Both the position numbers and the translations under genes were made by a program. The notes under the pieces were generated by a model. It was not told where the DNA came from. It saw nothing but the letters and a program-made list of their open reading frames with translations, and ran no database searches. Shown piece after piece: positions 42,041 through 52,464 of a DNA stretch of 64,000 bases (position 1 is its first letter; each line of letters starts with the position of its first letter). This stretch comes from Phytophthora colocasiae. Taxonomy: Eukaryota > Oomycota > Peronosporomycetes > Peronosporales > Peronosporaceae. Location: the NCBI GenBank assembly GCA_018806915.1, contig JAGKQI010000101.1, forward strand, positions 1,240,001-1,304,000, in the 5' to 3' direction.

Positions 42041-42607
42041 ATGCAGCTTAAACCGACCAGTGCCACAGTACACCGAATTGCAACGCAGCAACTTAAGGAA
42101 ATCCGCTCCATCCAAGTGTCCTCATCAAAAAGACTAAACCACAAAGGATGCTACATTGTCGAAGTATTTACGGACACTTCACGCAGTGCCATACTCACTA
42201 CCACCAGCTCGAGACTGTCAGCAGCGGAGAGCACTGACATCGAAAGCTTTGAAGTGCAATGCACCACGATTTGGAGGCGAATCGAAAGGGAGCTGTACGA
42301 GTTTGTCCGTCTCCATGACAAAGTGTACAATTATGTCCGACTGGCCCACCCCCTGCAACATTGCTCGTTCTGTCTGAAAATGGTGGACTTGATGGTGTTT
42401 GGAGCGAACCCCGACGGGATCTGGTTGCGTTTGCTTGGTGGCGACTGGGCGGCGCGCATACTCGCCAAGTTTGTGTCAGCCGTAGTGAGTCAATGCTTAT
42501 CGATTGAGACCCAGGGAGGTTGCTCAGGTCTGCTGCTAGTCATTGAGGCAGTACATAAGTTTTTGTTGCCTCAGTTTTTCCAACGGCTGAAATATGACAT
42601 CGAGTAA
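42041..42607 (+). CDS. PX-like protein with C-x-F-C motif
   Basis: 188 residues, single exon, ATG at 42041. It is almost wholly the family domain: QQLKEIRSIQVSSSKR, CYIVEVFTD, the core RIERELYEFVRLHDKVYNYV, LQHCSFCLKMVDLMVFGANP and the tail LLLVIEAVHKFLLPQF. It is closest to the gene at 16445-17233 (shared ERELxEF and VFGxNPDG). The family resembles PX domains, so endomembrane lipid binding is possible. The conserved Cys pair is not typical of PX domains and its role is unknown. Confidence 0.6.
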   Translation: MQLKPTSATVHRIATQQLKEIRSIQVSSSKRLNHKGCYIVEVFTDTSRSAILTTTSSRLSAAESTDIESFEVQCTTIWRRIERELYEFVRLHDKVYNYVRLAHPLQHCSFCLKMVDLMVFGANPDGIWLRLLGGDWAARILAKFVSAVVSQCLSIETQGGCSGLLLVIEAVHKFLLPQFFQRLKYDIE

Positions 42608-43855
42608 CATGTTCGCTATTGACCCCGAGACAGTGGGTTGAATTCAATAGACAAACAAAACTACAGTATAGCTGCAATAAAATACCTCGTTGGAATCATT
42701 TTGACAACTCGGATTCGATCCACGCACACATATACTGCTTAAGGAAGTCGTTTTGGCCGGGGTGAAACACAGCGTTAGTATTTTTTCCGAGCACTGCGTG
42801 GTGGCACCCCGTTCTCGTTGTCGAAACGGCCGTTGCTGGTGTTGAAGCTCAGCTCGTCGTTATCACGCGGATATTCGTGCTCTTGCCACGAGTGATCTGC
42901 TCGGTAGGCGTTCACAATCAGAGAGCGGCGCTGGTGCTGGTGCTGCATCTGTTGTCGCTGTTGGCGACGACTATGCTGCAGCGGGCGCCTCCTCCTCGCC
43001 CACTTTGCTGAGTAAGCGACACAAGTCACCGTTTTGACGGCGACAATGTGGATTGTTCTCCCAAGTTCGTCGGACGGATTGAGAAAAATTATTTTGACGA
43101 GTTTCAATGAGGTATTTGGCGGTGCCGCGCACCTACTACCTGCATCACTGTCGTGTAACAACGTCCGCTGTCCACGGAGTTCTACTGACTCAGTTCGAAG
43201 ACACTTGGTGTATCTCGGATTTTGTAAAGCCGATTGTTGAAGTGATGTGATTGGCAGACAACTTGAAGCGATGGATGTGCTCTGTGATTGGCCAAACAAG
43301 TTGAAGCGATGCTTCTGACACAAGACAGAATGGGGCAGTAGCAGCGCGTGCGCGCGCACGTGTGTGTTCTACTGAGCACACCTTCACGCCAATTGTCGAC
43401 TTTATACTATAGTGTACAGTACAGTGGCGGAAGTCCGACTTTGTATGCAAGAGCTGTTTCGAGATGGTTACGTGTTCTTCTTCAACGCATCATTGTGTAG
43501 AACGCTCAATACTTCACAGTAACGTTAATTGTGTATGCAGGACGAACGGAGTCCGTGATGGCCACACAGTATATGGCACTTTCAAAGCCGATGACATTAA
43601 AACGGAAGGCGAAGTCGATCTTGCGCAGCAACAGAGATGGCTACATTTGTTGGAAAAATCCGTTACATCCTGCCGCGTCGCCATTGGCTGAATGTCCCAA
43701 GCTTCCAGAACTTTCGATGAAGCATACAAATCCCCAGTCAAACACGAAACGGTTGATTGCTCGGCCTTCACGGCAGCTTGTAATTGGTCAAAAGCAGAAA
43801 TCATCTGCAAGATTGACCAATTAACATCCGTCACTACCAAGTTCGTCGGCCTCGA
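42608..43855. other. ~1.2 kb with only weak open frames
   Basis: A 194-codon minus-strand frame (42775-43359; GTG start; Gln/Arg-rich stretch RRQQRQQMQHQHQRR) and two in-line plus-strand frames separated by a single stop (43464-43691 and 43692-43913) are present. I recognise none of them. An exon of an unidentified gene is possible. Confidence 0.35.
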
Positions 43856-43870
43856 GAATTGTCTCGAACG
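43856..43870 (+). promoter_or_regulatory. Heat-shock element upstream of hsp70 copy B
   Basis: aGAAt-tGTCt-cGAAc is three contiguous alternating 5-bp units with one mismatch, the form bound by a heat-shock factor trimer. It lies ~190 bp before the ATG. A further TTCAAGAA occurs at 43973-43980. Confidence 0.5.
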
Positions 43871-43981
43871 TGGCCGCGTGGTGGGTGGCCGTTTAGGACG
43901 GCTTTCGCGCTAGAGTTAACCCCATTATCTACCCCGCACCCCTTCCAAACGATCTTTTGGAAACCCCTCCCATTCAAGAAC

Positions 43982-43997
43982 TCATTTCCGAATTTCC
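43982..43997 (+). promoter_or_regulatory. Oomycete initiator of hsp70 copy B
   Basis: TCATTTCCGAATTTCC, 61 bp before the ATG, is an excellent match to the oomycete Inr plus flanking region and nearly identical to that of copy A. Confidence 0.75.
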
Positions 43998-44057
43998 CTT
44001 GTGGAGAAGAAGACAAACAAACTCAAGCTCCCTTTCAAGCAACTTAAACAAAACAAG

Positions 44058-46031
44058 ATGGCTCAATCTGTGTCTGGATACTCCGTCGGCATCGACCTCG
44101 GCACGACCTACTCGTGCGTCGGCGTGTGGCAGAACGACCGTGTGGAGATCATCGCCAACGACCAGGGTAACCGTACCACTCCTTCGTACGTCGCCTTCAC
44201 GGACACCGAGCGTCTGATCGGTGATGCCGCTAAGAACCAGGTGGCCATGAACGCGCACAACACGGTGTTCGACGCCAAGCGTCTCATCGGACGCAAGTTC
44301 TCGGACCCGATTGTCCAGTCGGACATCAAGCACTGGCCGTTCAAGTTGACGTCGGGCGCCGGCGACAAGCCGCAGATCACAGTACAGTTCAAGGGCGAGT
44401 CCAAGACGTTCCAGCCGGAGGAGATCTCGTCCATGGTGCTGATCAAGATGCGCGAGGTGGCCGAGGCCTTCATCGGCAAGGAGGTCAAGAACGCCGTCAT
44501 CACGGTGCCGGCCTACTTCAACGACTCGCAGCGTCAGGCCACCAAGGATGCCGGCGCCATTGCCGGCCTCAACGTGCTCCGTATCATCAACGAGCCGACG
44601 GCCGCCGCCATCGCGTACGGCCTGGACAAGAAGGGCGGTGAGCGCAACGTGCTGATCTTCGACCTGGGTGGCGGCACCTTCGATGTGTCTCTCCTGTCCA
44701 TCGAGGAGGGCATCTTCGAGGTGAAGGCCACTGCCGGTGACACGCACCTGGGTGGTGAGGACTTCGACAACCGCCTGGTGGACCACTTCACGCAGGAGTT
44801 CAAGCGCAAGCACCGCAAGGACATCACGGAGAACCAGCGCGCTCTTCGTCGTCTGCGGACGGCCTGCGAGCGTGCCAAGCGTACGCTGTCGTCGTCGGCT
44901 CAGGCTTACATCGAGATCGACTCTCTCTTCGACGGTATCGACTTCAACTCCACCATCACTCGCGCTCGTTTCGAGGACATGTGCGGCGACTACTTCCGCA
45001 AGACGATGGAGCCTGTAGAGAAGGTTTTGCGCGACGCCAAGCTGTCGAAGAGCCAGGTGCACGAGGTGGTGCTGGTGGGCGGCTCGACGCGTATCCCGAA
45101 GGTGCAGCAGCTGCTGTCGGACTTCTTCAACGGCAAGGAGCCCAACAAGTCGATCAACCCGGACGAGGCTGTGGCGTACGGTGCGACCGTGCAGGCGGCC
45201 ATCCTGAGCGGCAACGACTCGTCGGAGAAGCTGCAGGACCTGCTTCTGCTGGACGTGACGCCGCTGTCTCTGGGTCTGGAGACGGCCGGCGGTGTCATGA
45301 CGACGCTGATCGCGCGTAACACGACGGTGCCGACCAAGAAGTCGCAGACGTTCTCGACGTACGCGGACAACCAGCCTGGTGTGCTCATCCAGGTGTTCGA
45401 GGGCGAGCGTTCGATGACGCGCGACAACAACCTGCTGGGCAAGTTCAACCTGGACGGCATCCCGCCCATGCCTCGCGGTGTGCCACAGATCGACGTGACG
45501 TTCGACATCGACGCGAACGGCATCCTGAACGTGTCGGCTGTGGAGAAATCGACGGGCAAGGAGAACAAGATCACGATCACGAACGACAAGGGTCGCCTCT
45601 CGCAGGCTGACATTGACCGTATGGTGTCGGAGGCCGAGAAGTACAAGTCGGAGGACGAGGCTAACAAGGTCCGCATTGAGTCCAAGAACGCTCTCGAGAA
45701 CTACGCTTACAACCTCCGTAACACTCTCAACGATGAGAAGCTGAAGGACCAGATCTCTGAGGATGACAAGAAGGCCATTGAGGACAAGGTTACCGAGACC
45801 ATCAACTGGCTTGACGCTAACCAGTCCGCCGAGAAGGAGGAGTACGAGGGCAAGCAGAAGGAGCTCGAGGGTGTTGCTAACCCGATCCTGCAGAAGATGT
45901 ACGCTGCTGCCGGCGGTGCTCCTGGCGCCGAGGGTGGCATGCCCGGTGGCATGCCGGGCGGCATGCCTGGTGCTGGTGCCCCCCCTGCCGGTGCTCCGGA
46001 CCAGGGCCCCAAGATCGAGGAGGTCGACTAA
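44058..46031 (+). CDS. HSP70: Cytosolic Hsp70 chaperone, copy B
   Basis: 657 residues, intact, no introns. I take the ATG at 44058 ([19 protein letters not shown]); the open frame extends upstream only to a GTG. All ATPase signatures are present. The tail is rich in GGMPGG repeats and ends EEVD. The central ~1.4 kb (about 44241-45660) is nearly identical to copy A, whereas both ends differ. The 3' end uses more C/T-ending codons than the strongly GC-biased centre. The strong codon bias fits high expression. Confidence 0.96.
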   Translation: MAQSVSGYSVGIDLGTTYSCVGVWQNDRVEIIANDQGNRTTPSYVAFTDTERLIGDAAKNQVAMNAHNTVFDAKRLIGRKFSDPIVQSDIKHWPFKLTSGAGDKPQITVQFKGESKTFQPEEISSMVLIKMREVAEAFIGKEVKNAVITVPAYFNDSQRQATKDAGAIAGLNVLRIINEPTAAAIAYGLDKKGGERNVLIFDLGGGTFDVSLLSIEEGIFEVKATAGDTHLGGEDFDNRLVDHFTQEFKRKHRKDITENQRALRRLRTACERAKRTLSSSAQAYIEIDSLFDGIDFNSTITRARFEDMCGDYFRKTMEPVEKVLRDAKLSKSQVHEVVLVGGSTRIPKVQQLLSDFFNGKEPNKSINPDEAVAYGATVQAAILSGNDSSEKLQDLLLLDVTPLSLGLETAGGVMTTLIARNTTVPTKKSQTFSTYADNQPGVLIQVFEGERSMTRDNNLLGKFNLDGIPPMPRGVPQIDVTFDIDANGILNVSAVEKSTGKENKITITNDKGRLSQADIDRMVSEAEKYKSEDEANKVRIESKNALENYAYNLRNTLNDEKLKDQISEDDKKAIEDKVTETINWLDANQSAEKEEYEGKQKELEGVANPILQKMYAAAGGAPGAEGGMPGGMPGGMPGAGAPPAGAPDQGPKIEEVD

Positions 46032-46481
46032 GCAGTCGGAGACGAGTCAAGTGTCTTGCGTCGCGGTGGCGTCAGCGTGGATTGCACGCGCTACGGGCAT
46101 AGAGTGCTTTGGCCGCGATCTCTGTTTGCTTCAAGTCGGTTGGTCTCAGTAGTGTTAGCTTTTGTAGAGAAGCAGCTGGAGTTGAATGGCTCCTTCAAAG
46201 ATGCACAAGTTGCACGAAATAAAGTCAACGAGGAAGCCCCTCATTTTCTAACTTACTCAATTGGTTTCTTTAGTTTTGTATTCTCCTAAAGCTGTTACTA
46301 CTGGTAACTTAGTCCGTCTGTGCCTCGTTGACATGCATGTTACAGATTCATTTTGTCGTATCACACGAGTACTACATGTACGTCGCAAAAGCGATCAATC
46401 TTGGTAATATATTGTTGAATCTTTCCGAGTGAATCACAACCATCGCGTAACACTTGCAAGATTTAACGCTAATGACTCTCT
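46032..46481. other. Intergenic between convergent genes
   Basis: 3' regions of hsp70 copy B and the RING/RAWUL gene. No supported frame. Confidence 0.5.
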
Positions 46482-47654
46482 TTAAGATGCTATTAGGTGG
46501 CGTCGATACTCGAGAATCATTTTGGTGTCTGGATCTTTCCAGCGCGTGCGTCGGATAAACTCGAGCGAGTGGTCTGGGCCCACGACCGCGCCATTGCACA
46601 GAATCTCGATCTCTTCAGGTTTCGACACATTCATCTTCTTGGCCAGGTACTTGCGGATGTGCATGATCTAAGCAGCACAACAGGGACACGTCAGATTGTA
46701 CTACACATCAAGAACATTTTCTGGTTTGCGTTACCTTGAGAAGCGACTGGGTATGCATGCAGGGAGCTTCCAGCTTGTTCAGTGAAAGGAGGAGCGGAAC
46801 GTCAGGACTGTACGCAGAACACAAACAGCAGCGGTTTGAGCGACGGCCCTATTGATACAACTTGAAAATAAAACGAACCCGCGCTGAGGATGCAGCTCGA
46901 ACCGAATCATATTGCCTGGAGATGGACCAAGCGAGCGACTGACTTTCGGAGCGGTGGGCTGGGATTCGGGTGGAGTATTGGGCTCTTTGCGCTTAATGGA
47001 CATCCCATTATAATACTCCCGCTCTGCAAACAATATATAACGAGTTAGCGCTCCACTCCTGATACATTCGTCAACATCGATAGAACCTTCTGCCTCTTCC
47101 TTCTCTGTGTAATCTGGCAGGAGCTTTTCTCCGAGCTCTTTCATGGTTGGGTCAGGGCTACAACATCAACACCGCATTAGGCTATAATGAAGGGCAAACT
47201 TGACTAACCCATCGTACATGAAGTGGCCCCATGGCCTAGCACCCAACTTGACGCCGCATGTCGGGCAAGTGTTCAACTCAGGATAGTAGAGATAGTGCCC
47301 TCGAATGCAACCGTAGCAGACTGCATCAAACATGAATTAACTACTGTTTACGTCATAAAATAAAACTACTTCCAAATACGTACAGGTATGTAAACACTCT
47401 TTCGACGTGTATGGATCTCGAAAGTACCCCTTGCACAATTTGCAGATGAAAAACTCGTTGATATCGGCCATGCGCACTGTTTCCTGTGTCAAAACAGGTT
47501 AAAACGCACACCAAGACGTAAGTTTCTACCCTTAATAACACACACATAAGACAAAGTAAGGTTTACTTACTGTACGTGCTTCAATGAACAAGCAGGACGC
47601 GTCATCCAGCGACGGAGCGAGCTCCTCGCTTGGCGTCGGGGAGTTGCTGGCCAT
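46482..47654 (-). CDS. Polycomb-type RING finger protein with RAWUL domain (PCGF-like), 7 exons
   Basis: PCGF proteins pair with RING1 in Polycomb repressive complex 1, which ubiquitinates histone H2A. I rebuilt the gene from minus-strand exons 47654-47571, 47483-47384, 47320-47209, 47157-47087, 47023-46879, 46807-46735 and 46667-46482, all GT-AG, summing to 771 nt (256 residues). The RING finger spans two exons: FICKLCKGYFRDPYTSKECL, then CYGCIRGHYLYYPELNTCPTC. The C-terminal RAWUL domain reads MHIRKYLAKKMNVSKPEEIE, LCNGAVVGPDHSLEFIRRTRW. Both domains and their order match PCGF/BMI1-type proteins. The fourth intron (donor GTTCTATC) is weak but needed to join EEAE to EREYYNG as in the family. 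Confidence 0.78.
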
Positions 47655-47753
47655 GGCGGGCAATTGGAATAGCATATATTCATTCGTACTATAATAACGC
47701 ATAATAATACTATCTAACAGCATAATAGTACGCTCAAACTTTCCCATAGGCTT

Positions 47754-48299
47754 TTACATGTGGGTATGTTGTTGCCGTCGTCTCCGCTTGCAGAAAAGCA
47801 CGAAGCCAATGACACAGGCAACTGGAATCGCCATGAAAAACAATACCAGTGCGAACATGGTACTGGTGAAAAACGATCCCGAGCGATGACCGGATGATTT
47901 CCCATCGGAAATCGATCCGCTGCTTGCGCTTTCTGATGGCTCCAGTCTCCACGATATGCTGGAATGCTCTGCAGGCTGCGCTGGTGTCGGTGTTGGAGAT
48001 GTAGGCGTACCAGCACTTTCACACTCGCATTTTCCTTGATTCCAGGGCTCTTGGAGCGTTTCATGGGCGCGATTTCGTCTTGCTAGAAGCTCTTGCACTT
48101 CAAGACTCAGTCGGGAGGTCAAAGCTTCGAGATGCCGGCGTGTCATCGTTAAGCGCTGGAGGTCGTGAGTTGTATACGCAGTAGTACTGACCTGGGCATA
48201 CTGCAATTCACGCTGGAACTGGGGCCTACGATGGGTAGGAGGACATCCTTGAGCTCGACTCCAAGGCAGAGCGAGCCAAAGGAAAAGGATCCACCACAT
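47754..48299 (-). CDS. Predicted type I membrane protein of unknown function
   Basis: 181 residues from an ATG at 48299, chosen because MWWILFLWLALPWSRAQG is then a good signal peptide with a cleavage site after ~residue 17. An upstream in-frame ATG (48380) would bury it. A short, partly helical luminal or extracellular region (RLTMTRRHLEALTSRLSLEV) is followed by a Ser/Thr/Pro-rich stalk, one transmembrane segment (FALVLFFMAIPVACVIGFVL) and a basic tail (KRRRRQ). No family recognised. It lies just upstream of, and on the same strand as, the RING/RAWUL gene. Confidence 0.6.
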   Translation of the reverse strand: MWWILFLWLALPWSRAQGCPPTHRRPQFQRELQYAQVSTTAYTTHDLQRLTMTRRHLEALTSRLSLEVQELLARRNRAHETLQEPWNQGKCECESAGTPTSPTPTPAQPAEHSSISWRLEPSESASSGSISDGKSSGHRSGSFFTSTMFALVLFFMAIPVACVIGFVLFCKRRRRQQHTHM

Positions 48300-48724
48300 T
48301 GATAAGCAACTGCTGGGTGTCGCTTTCGTGACGCAATGATGAATGAGTCTGGGTCGAAGCTGCAAATGTCTCCCCATCAACTATGGTGGCCAATTCCGTC
48401 CATCAAAATGACGAGGATGCAAACTTTTTGCAAAGTTCCTGAACTATCACGAGAATTTTTACAACGGATCCCCAACATGGCTACAGCCTTACCTCAGTCA
48501 TTGTGACTAATCTTTCACGCATTCACATCACATTCACCCGGAATGAATTACACTTACCACAGATGAACACACATTCCGATAGTTAGCCGAGCTAATATTC
48601 AGTGGAGCAGGTTGCACAGATCGACTTTCTCTGTGGACAAACATGGACACTCGGGATCTTCGACTAGCACAGATCACGGGGCCCCGCCAAGTCAACCGTA
48701 CTCCGACAGTTCCATCAGCAACGG

Positions 48725-49225
48725 GTGGACTCGTACTCACGCCACACGCAGAGGATAAACGCGCTCAAGCAAGTCCGTGAAATCCAAGTCTCCGTTCACG
48801 AAAGCGGCCAGCAGTACCAATTAACGATTCACCGATCATCACGCATGGAGACGAACATTCCGACAATGCAGTTGCAAGTGGATAGGAGAGCCTCAGCCCC
48901 GGACAATACCGTCGAGAAGGCGTTCAATGAGTTTACCACACTGCGGGATGACGTGTATTCGTGCGCCAAAAGCTCACATGTAAGTCCGATCTGTGGCTTT
49001 TGCAGTGAAGTCGTGAGGTGTCTTGGTGGTGCTGTACAACCGAGCTCTCTAATTACACGTGCACTACCAAAGGAAAAACGCGCACGTGTATTGAACGATT
49101 TCCTGAAAGTTCTGTTGCAACTAGCGACTGTGTGTCCCATGGACATTCGCCAGACGTGTCGATGTCAAGAGCAGATTCCTCGCTTACTGCACATGTTCTT
49201 CTTTGATGGAAGCTCAGTTGATTGA
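48725..49225 (+). CDS. PX-like protein with C-x-F-C motif, start uncertain
   Basis: An open frame of 166 codons matches the PX-like family: ALKQVREIQVSVHESG, QYQLTIHRS, core KAFNEFTTLRDDVYSCAKSS, then VSPICGFCSEVVRCLG and a helical end (QIPRLLHMFFF). The family's first conserved strand lies upstream of the first in-frame ATG (48845), and the frame only begins with GTG. The true start is therefore in another exon or was lost. An ATG at 48643 is one base out of frame. Possibly a decaying copy. Confidence 0.5.
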   Translation: MDSYSRHTQRINALKQVREIQVSVHESGQQYQLTIHRSSRMETNIPTMQLQVDRRASAPDNTVEKAFNEFTTLRDDVYSCAKSSHVSPICGFCSEVVRCLGGAVQPSSLITRALPKEKRARVLNDFLKVLLQLATVCPMDIRQTCRCQEQIPRLLHMFFFDGSSVD

Positions 49226-49353
49226 CAACTCAAAGAGCGGAAGTAGGCTCAACCCCAGTCAATTATTCAAAAGCTATGGCTTCTTTGTAAATGACTTAGT
49301 CTTATAAGCAGAGGAAAAGTAATAGCTAGCTTCGTAAAAAAACAGGTTAAGAA

Positions 49354-50361
49354 TCAGTATCTCGCGTCCCAAGTGACCAGGTGATCCCGAACGTCTTCAA
49401 CATCGTAGTGTTTGGCGAGGAAGCGGCCAATCGAGTCAAGCTCGCGGTCGTTCGGATCGTCAATGAAGCTAGAGCAACCAATTGCATTGCGTGGGTGAAA
49501 CGCGTAGGCCATTGGCGAGTTATCGACAATGATTGTCTGCGCGATGTCACGGTCCAGCAACGACAGATCCTTCACGTAGTTGCCTTCGTACTGCACGCAG
49601 TGCTCACGGTAGAGTCGGTATCGGATTACTCCTTCAGGGTCAAGCTTGTCCAGGAGCGGATCCGCGTACTTGCTAAGACTAGCAGTGTACACTATGATCT
49701 CGTAGTACTTGGCCATCTCAACGAGGAACTCCTCAGCTCCAGGTCGTCTGCATACGTACACGTGGTGGACAGTGCCGTCGATGTCGACCGGAATGATGTA
49801 GTCCGAGTTATCGGTGGGTCGGAAGGACGAATGCACTAGCGTCTCATCGAGATCAAGAACTAAACACTTCTTTTCAGCATCGGCAGGGGAGGCAGGAGGG
49901 AGGAGGCTTGGGCGCAAGTCAATGGCGTTGCTGCGCTCTCCGTTCTGCGGCTTCCGGGAAGATTGACCTTGGTTGGTCTTGTCCAAAGCTTGCTGCTGCT
50001 CATGGATTCCAAAGGCAGACCAAATGTTCACGAAGATGTTGCGGAAACTCCCTCGCTGCTGCTGCTGCTGGCTCTTGCTCGCACTCGATCCTTCGCGTGT
50101 TGTACGACGGACGTTGGTGAGAATCGCCTGCTGCTTGCCATTCTTGTCCGCTCGGTGGACGACACTTGCCAACGGGTTAAGGATGTTGAGATCCGCAAGC
50201 TGCTTCTTGGGAGTTGAGTTGTTGAGCGAGCTGATGCTCGAACTTCGACGTGAAAACATGAGGTTCTGGATCACTGAGTTCTTGGCGGCGGCCCCTTCCG
50301 GTTCCAGACTTAGGCTGAGGTTCGACTGCGTCTTCGATCGTGTGGTGGGCATCGTCATCAT
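49354..50361 (-). CDS. FCP/SCP-type HAD phosphatase, tandem copy 1
   Basis: 335 residues. The C-terminal ~180 residues are a small CTD-phosphatase (NIF-like) domain with the catalytic DxDxT motif (CLVLDLDETLVHSSFRP), VYVCRRPGAEEFLVEM, YTASLSKYADPLLDKLDP and DNSPMAYAFHPRNAIGCSSF. Related enzymes dephosphorylate Ser of the RNA polymerase II tail or SMAD-type substrates. The N-terminus (MPTTRSKTQSNLSLS, then LADLNILNPLASVVH) is shared with the adjacent paralogue, so the two arose by tandem duplication. The targets here are not known. Confidence 0.88.
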   Translation of the reverse strand: MMTMPTTRSKTQSNLSLSLEPEGAAAKNSVIQNLMFSRRSSSISSLNNSTPKKQLADLNILNPLASVVHRADKNGKQQAILTNVRRTTREGSSASKSQQQQQRGSFRNIFVNIWSAFGIHEQQQALDKTNQGQSSRKPQNGERSNAIDLRPSLLPPASPADAEKKCLVLDLDETLVHSSFRPTDNSDYIIPVDIDGTVHHVYVCRRPGAEEFLVEMAKYYEIIVYTASLSKYADPLLDKLDPEGVIRYRLYREHCVQYEGNYVKDLSLLDRDIAQTIIVDNSPMAYAFHPRNAIGCSSFIDDPNDRELDSIGRFLAKHYDVEDVRDHLVTWDARY

Positions 50362-51303
50362 TGTTGCGAAGCCTTGTAGAGGTGAAGGCGCTGCGTACCG
50401 GTACGCTAAAAGTCCCGTCCGAAAGGGGGCCTGGATGCGAACTTGCTAGCTGTTTTACTGCAAAGGCGGGAGTTGTAGTAGTGTGGTTGGTGCGTTGAGA
50501 GCAAGTTTTGGAATAGACTCACGATCGTTGGGTCGATGGGACACCTATTTGACAAGCTCTTCCATCCTCTAGATCTCGTCCACGGACATCGAGCGGTTGG
50601 GCAGCCTGTTCCTCCTTCATTCTTCAGCCACTAGCACTCTAGTTTAATGCTATACAGACACTTTCCTCCATGACGTTGGGTTTATTTTGGCAGGTCAGTA
50701 CTTCCAATTCGGTCTGACTCGCAACGAATTTGTCCGTGATTCAGCCTCATCCGTTTCGGCTTCCGGTTGAAATACGACAAAGAAGCACACCGAAGATCAG
50801 TGTCGGATGTAGTTGCCTTTACAAGTGATTACTGAAGTGAATGATCTGCATAAAGATCGTAAAACGATTCCATGAATTGTACTTCGAAGCATCTCAGTGT
50901 TTGAACTACCACTTCAACTTTGCGTCAATGTATCTCGTTGGCATTTTATTTGATTGGCGATGCATTACCGCTTCGTGGCTAGACAACGTAAGGACCGTTG
51001 CTATTCTGATAACTTGCCACAACGCAACCCAACACCAAACGGAATTTCGACGATGACCGTACATATACCAAATGAAAGCAGATGACATTGTTTGTCAACA
51101 ACGAATAGGAATTGAAAAAAACGCCCAGAATTATTAAAGAAACGGCGCAAGAAGTTTCTCAATGAAGTATCATTGGCACTGACGACCCCAATGATAGAAG
51201 AGCAGTCAGATTCTTAGTGGTAACATATCTTGTGCAGTAAAAATGATCTGTCTATTATGTATTTTATAGTTACAAGATCGAGTAAAATGAAGATTCTGAG
51301 AGG
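50362..51303. other. 0.9 kb between the tandem phosphatase genes
   Basis: Promoter of copy 1 and 3' region of copy 2. Only short frames without domains. Confidence 0.5.
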
Positions 51304-52464
51304 CTAATAGTCAGCATCCCAAATGCGCAAGTGGTCACGCACATCTTCCACGTCCCGGATCTTGGTGAGGAAACGTGAAATCGACTCGAGTTCGGTGTCA
51401 TTCGGGTCATCAATGAAGCTGGAGCAACCGATCGCATTGCGTGGGTGGAAGATGTAGGACATCGGTGAGTTGTCAATGATGATCGTCTGGGCAATCTCGC
51501 GATCCAGTAGTGATAAGTCTTTGACGTAGCTTCCCTCGTACTGCACACAGTGTTCGCGGAAAAGTCGGTATCGGATCACACCTTCTGGGTCCAGCTTGTC
51601 CAGCAGCGGGTCCGCGTACTTGCTAAGGCTGGCTGTGTACACTACGATCTCGTAGTATTTGGCCATCTCAACGAGGAACTCCTCAGCTCCAGGACGCTTG
51701 CACACGTAAACCTGGTGGACAGTGCCGTCGATATCCACTGGAATGATGAGATCCGGGTTGGTAGTTGGTCGGAATGAAGAGTGCACCAGCGTTTCATCAA
51801 GGTCAAGCACTAAACACTTCTTGTTGGAGTCATCAGCTGCAAGTGGAGGCAGAACGCTCTTGCGCAATTCAATGGTACTACCTGATACCGAAGACTTGGG
51901 TTTAGCTAGTGTAGATCTGCCCGTCTGTTGTTGCTGCTCATTGATTCCAAGTGCTGAACGAAAGTTCGTGAGCAGATTACGAAAACTTCCTTGCCCTCCA
52001 TTCGCAGCGTAACCTTCACGGGTAATGCGACGGCCACCCGCGAGTATAGGCTGTTGCTTGCCGTTCTTATCGGCCTGGTGAACGATACTGGCGAGCGGGT
52101 TGGTGGGATTCAGGTCTGCGAGGGGTTTCTTTGGCGAAGGTTTCTTCGTACCATTGTCCACTGAATTGCTACTCATTGTTCGACGAGAGAAGACGGCAGT
52201 CTGGAATAACCGACTACCAGGCTTGGTTGAATCCGGCTTGGGTGTCGCATTCAAGTTCATCTGCGTCTTCGATCTTGTGGTAGGCAACATGGCTGGCTGA
52301 AGGCGCTGAAGTACTGGACCCCCCTTGAAATGAGTTACTATCGGTAGCTGTTGTTTTCTAGGTGCGTTGTAGGTGTAGTGAGATGCGAACGAATGCTCCA
52401 AAGTGATAATATTCAAGCCGCAGCGCGATGGCATGCTCGAAGTCTCGTCCTGTGGACTCAGCAT
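51304..52464 (-). CDS. FCP/SCP-type HAD phosphatase, tandem copy 2
   Basis: 386 codons from an ATG at 52464. The start conserved with copy 1 is the internal ATG at 52290 (MLPTTRSKTQMNLN), and I think that more likely. The catalytic domain (CLVLDLDETLVHSSFRP, YTASLSKYADPLLDKLDP, DNSPMSYIFHPRNAIGCSSF) is ~90% like copy 1. The linker between N-terminus and phosphatase has diverged. It has the same orientation as copy 1, 0.9 kb apart. Confidence 0.88.
   Translation of the reverse strand: MLSPQDETSSMPSRCGLNIITLEHSFASHYTYNAPRKQQLPIVTHFKGGPVLQRLQPAMLPTTRSKTQMNLNATPKPDSTKPGSRLFQTAVFSRRTMSSNSVDNGTKKPSPKKPLADLNPTNPLASIVHQADKNGKQQPILAGGRRITREGYAANGGQGSFRNLLTNFRSALGINEQQQQTGRSTLAKPKSSVSGSTIELRKSVLPPLAADDSNKKCLVLDLDETLVHSSFRPTTNPDLIIPVDIDGTVHQVYVCKRPGAEEFLVEMAKYYEIVVYTASLSKYADPLLDKLDPEGVIRYRLFREHCVQYEGSYVKDLSLLDREIAQTIIIDNSPMSYIFHPRNAIGCSSFIDDPNDTELESISRFLTKIRDVEDVRDHLRIWDADY

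Noticed and set aside
42708..42735. tRNA-like B-box (GGATTCGATCC)
   Set aside because: No matching A-box, acceptor stem or T-stem pairing around it.
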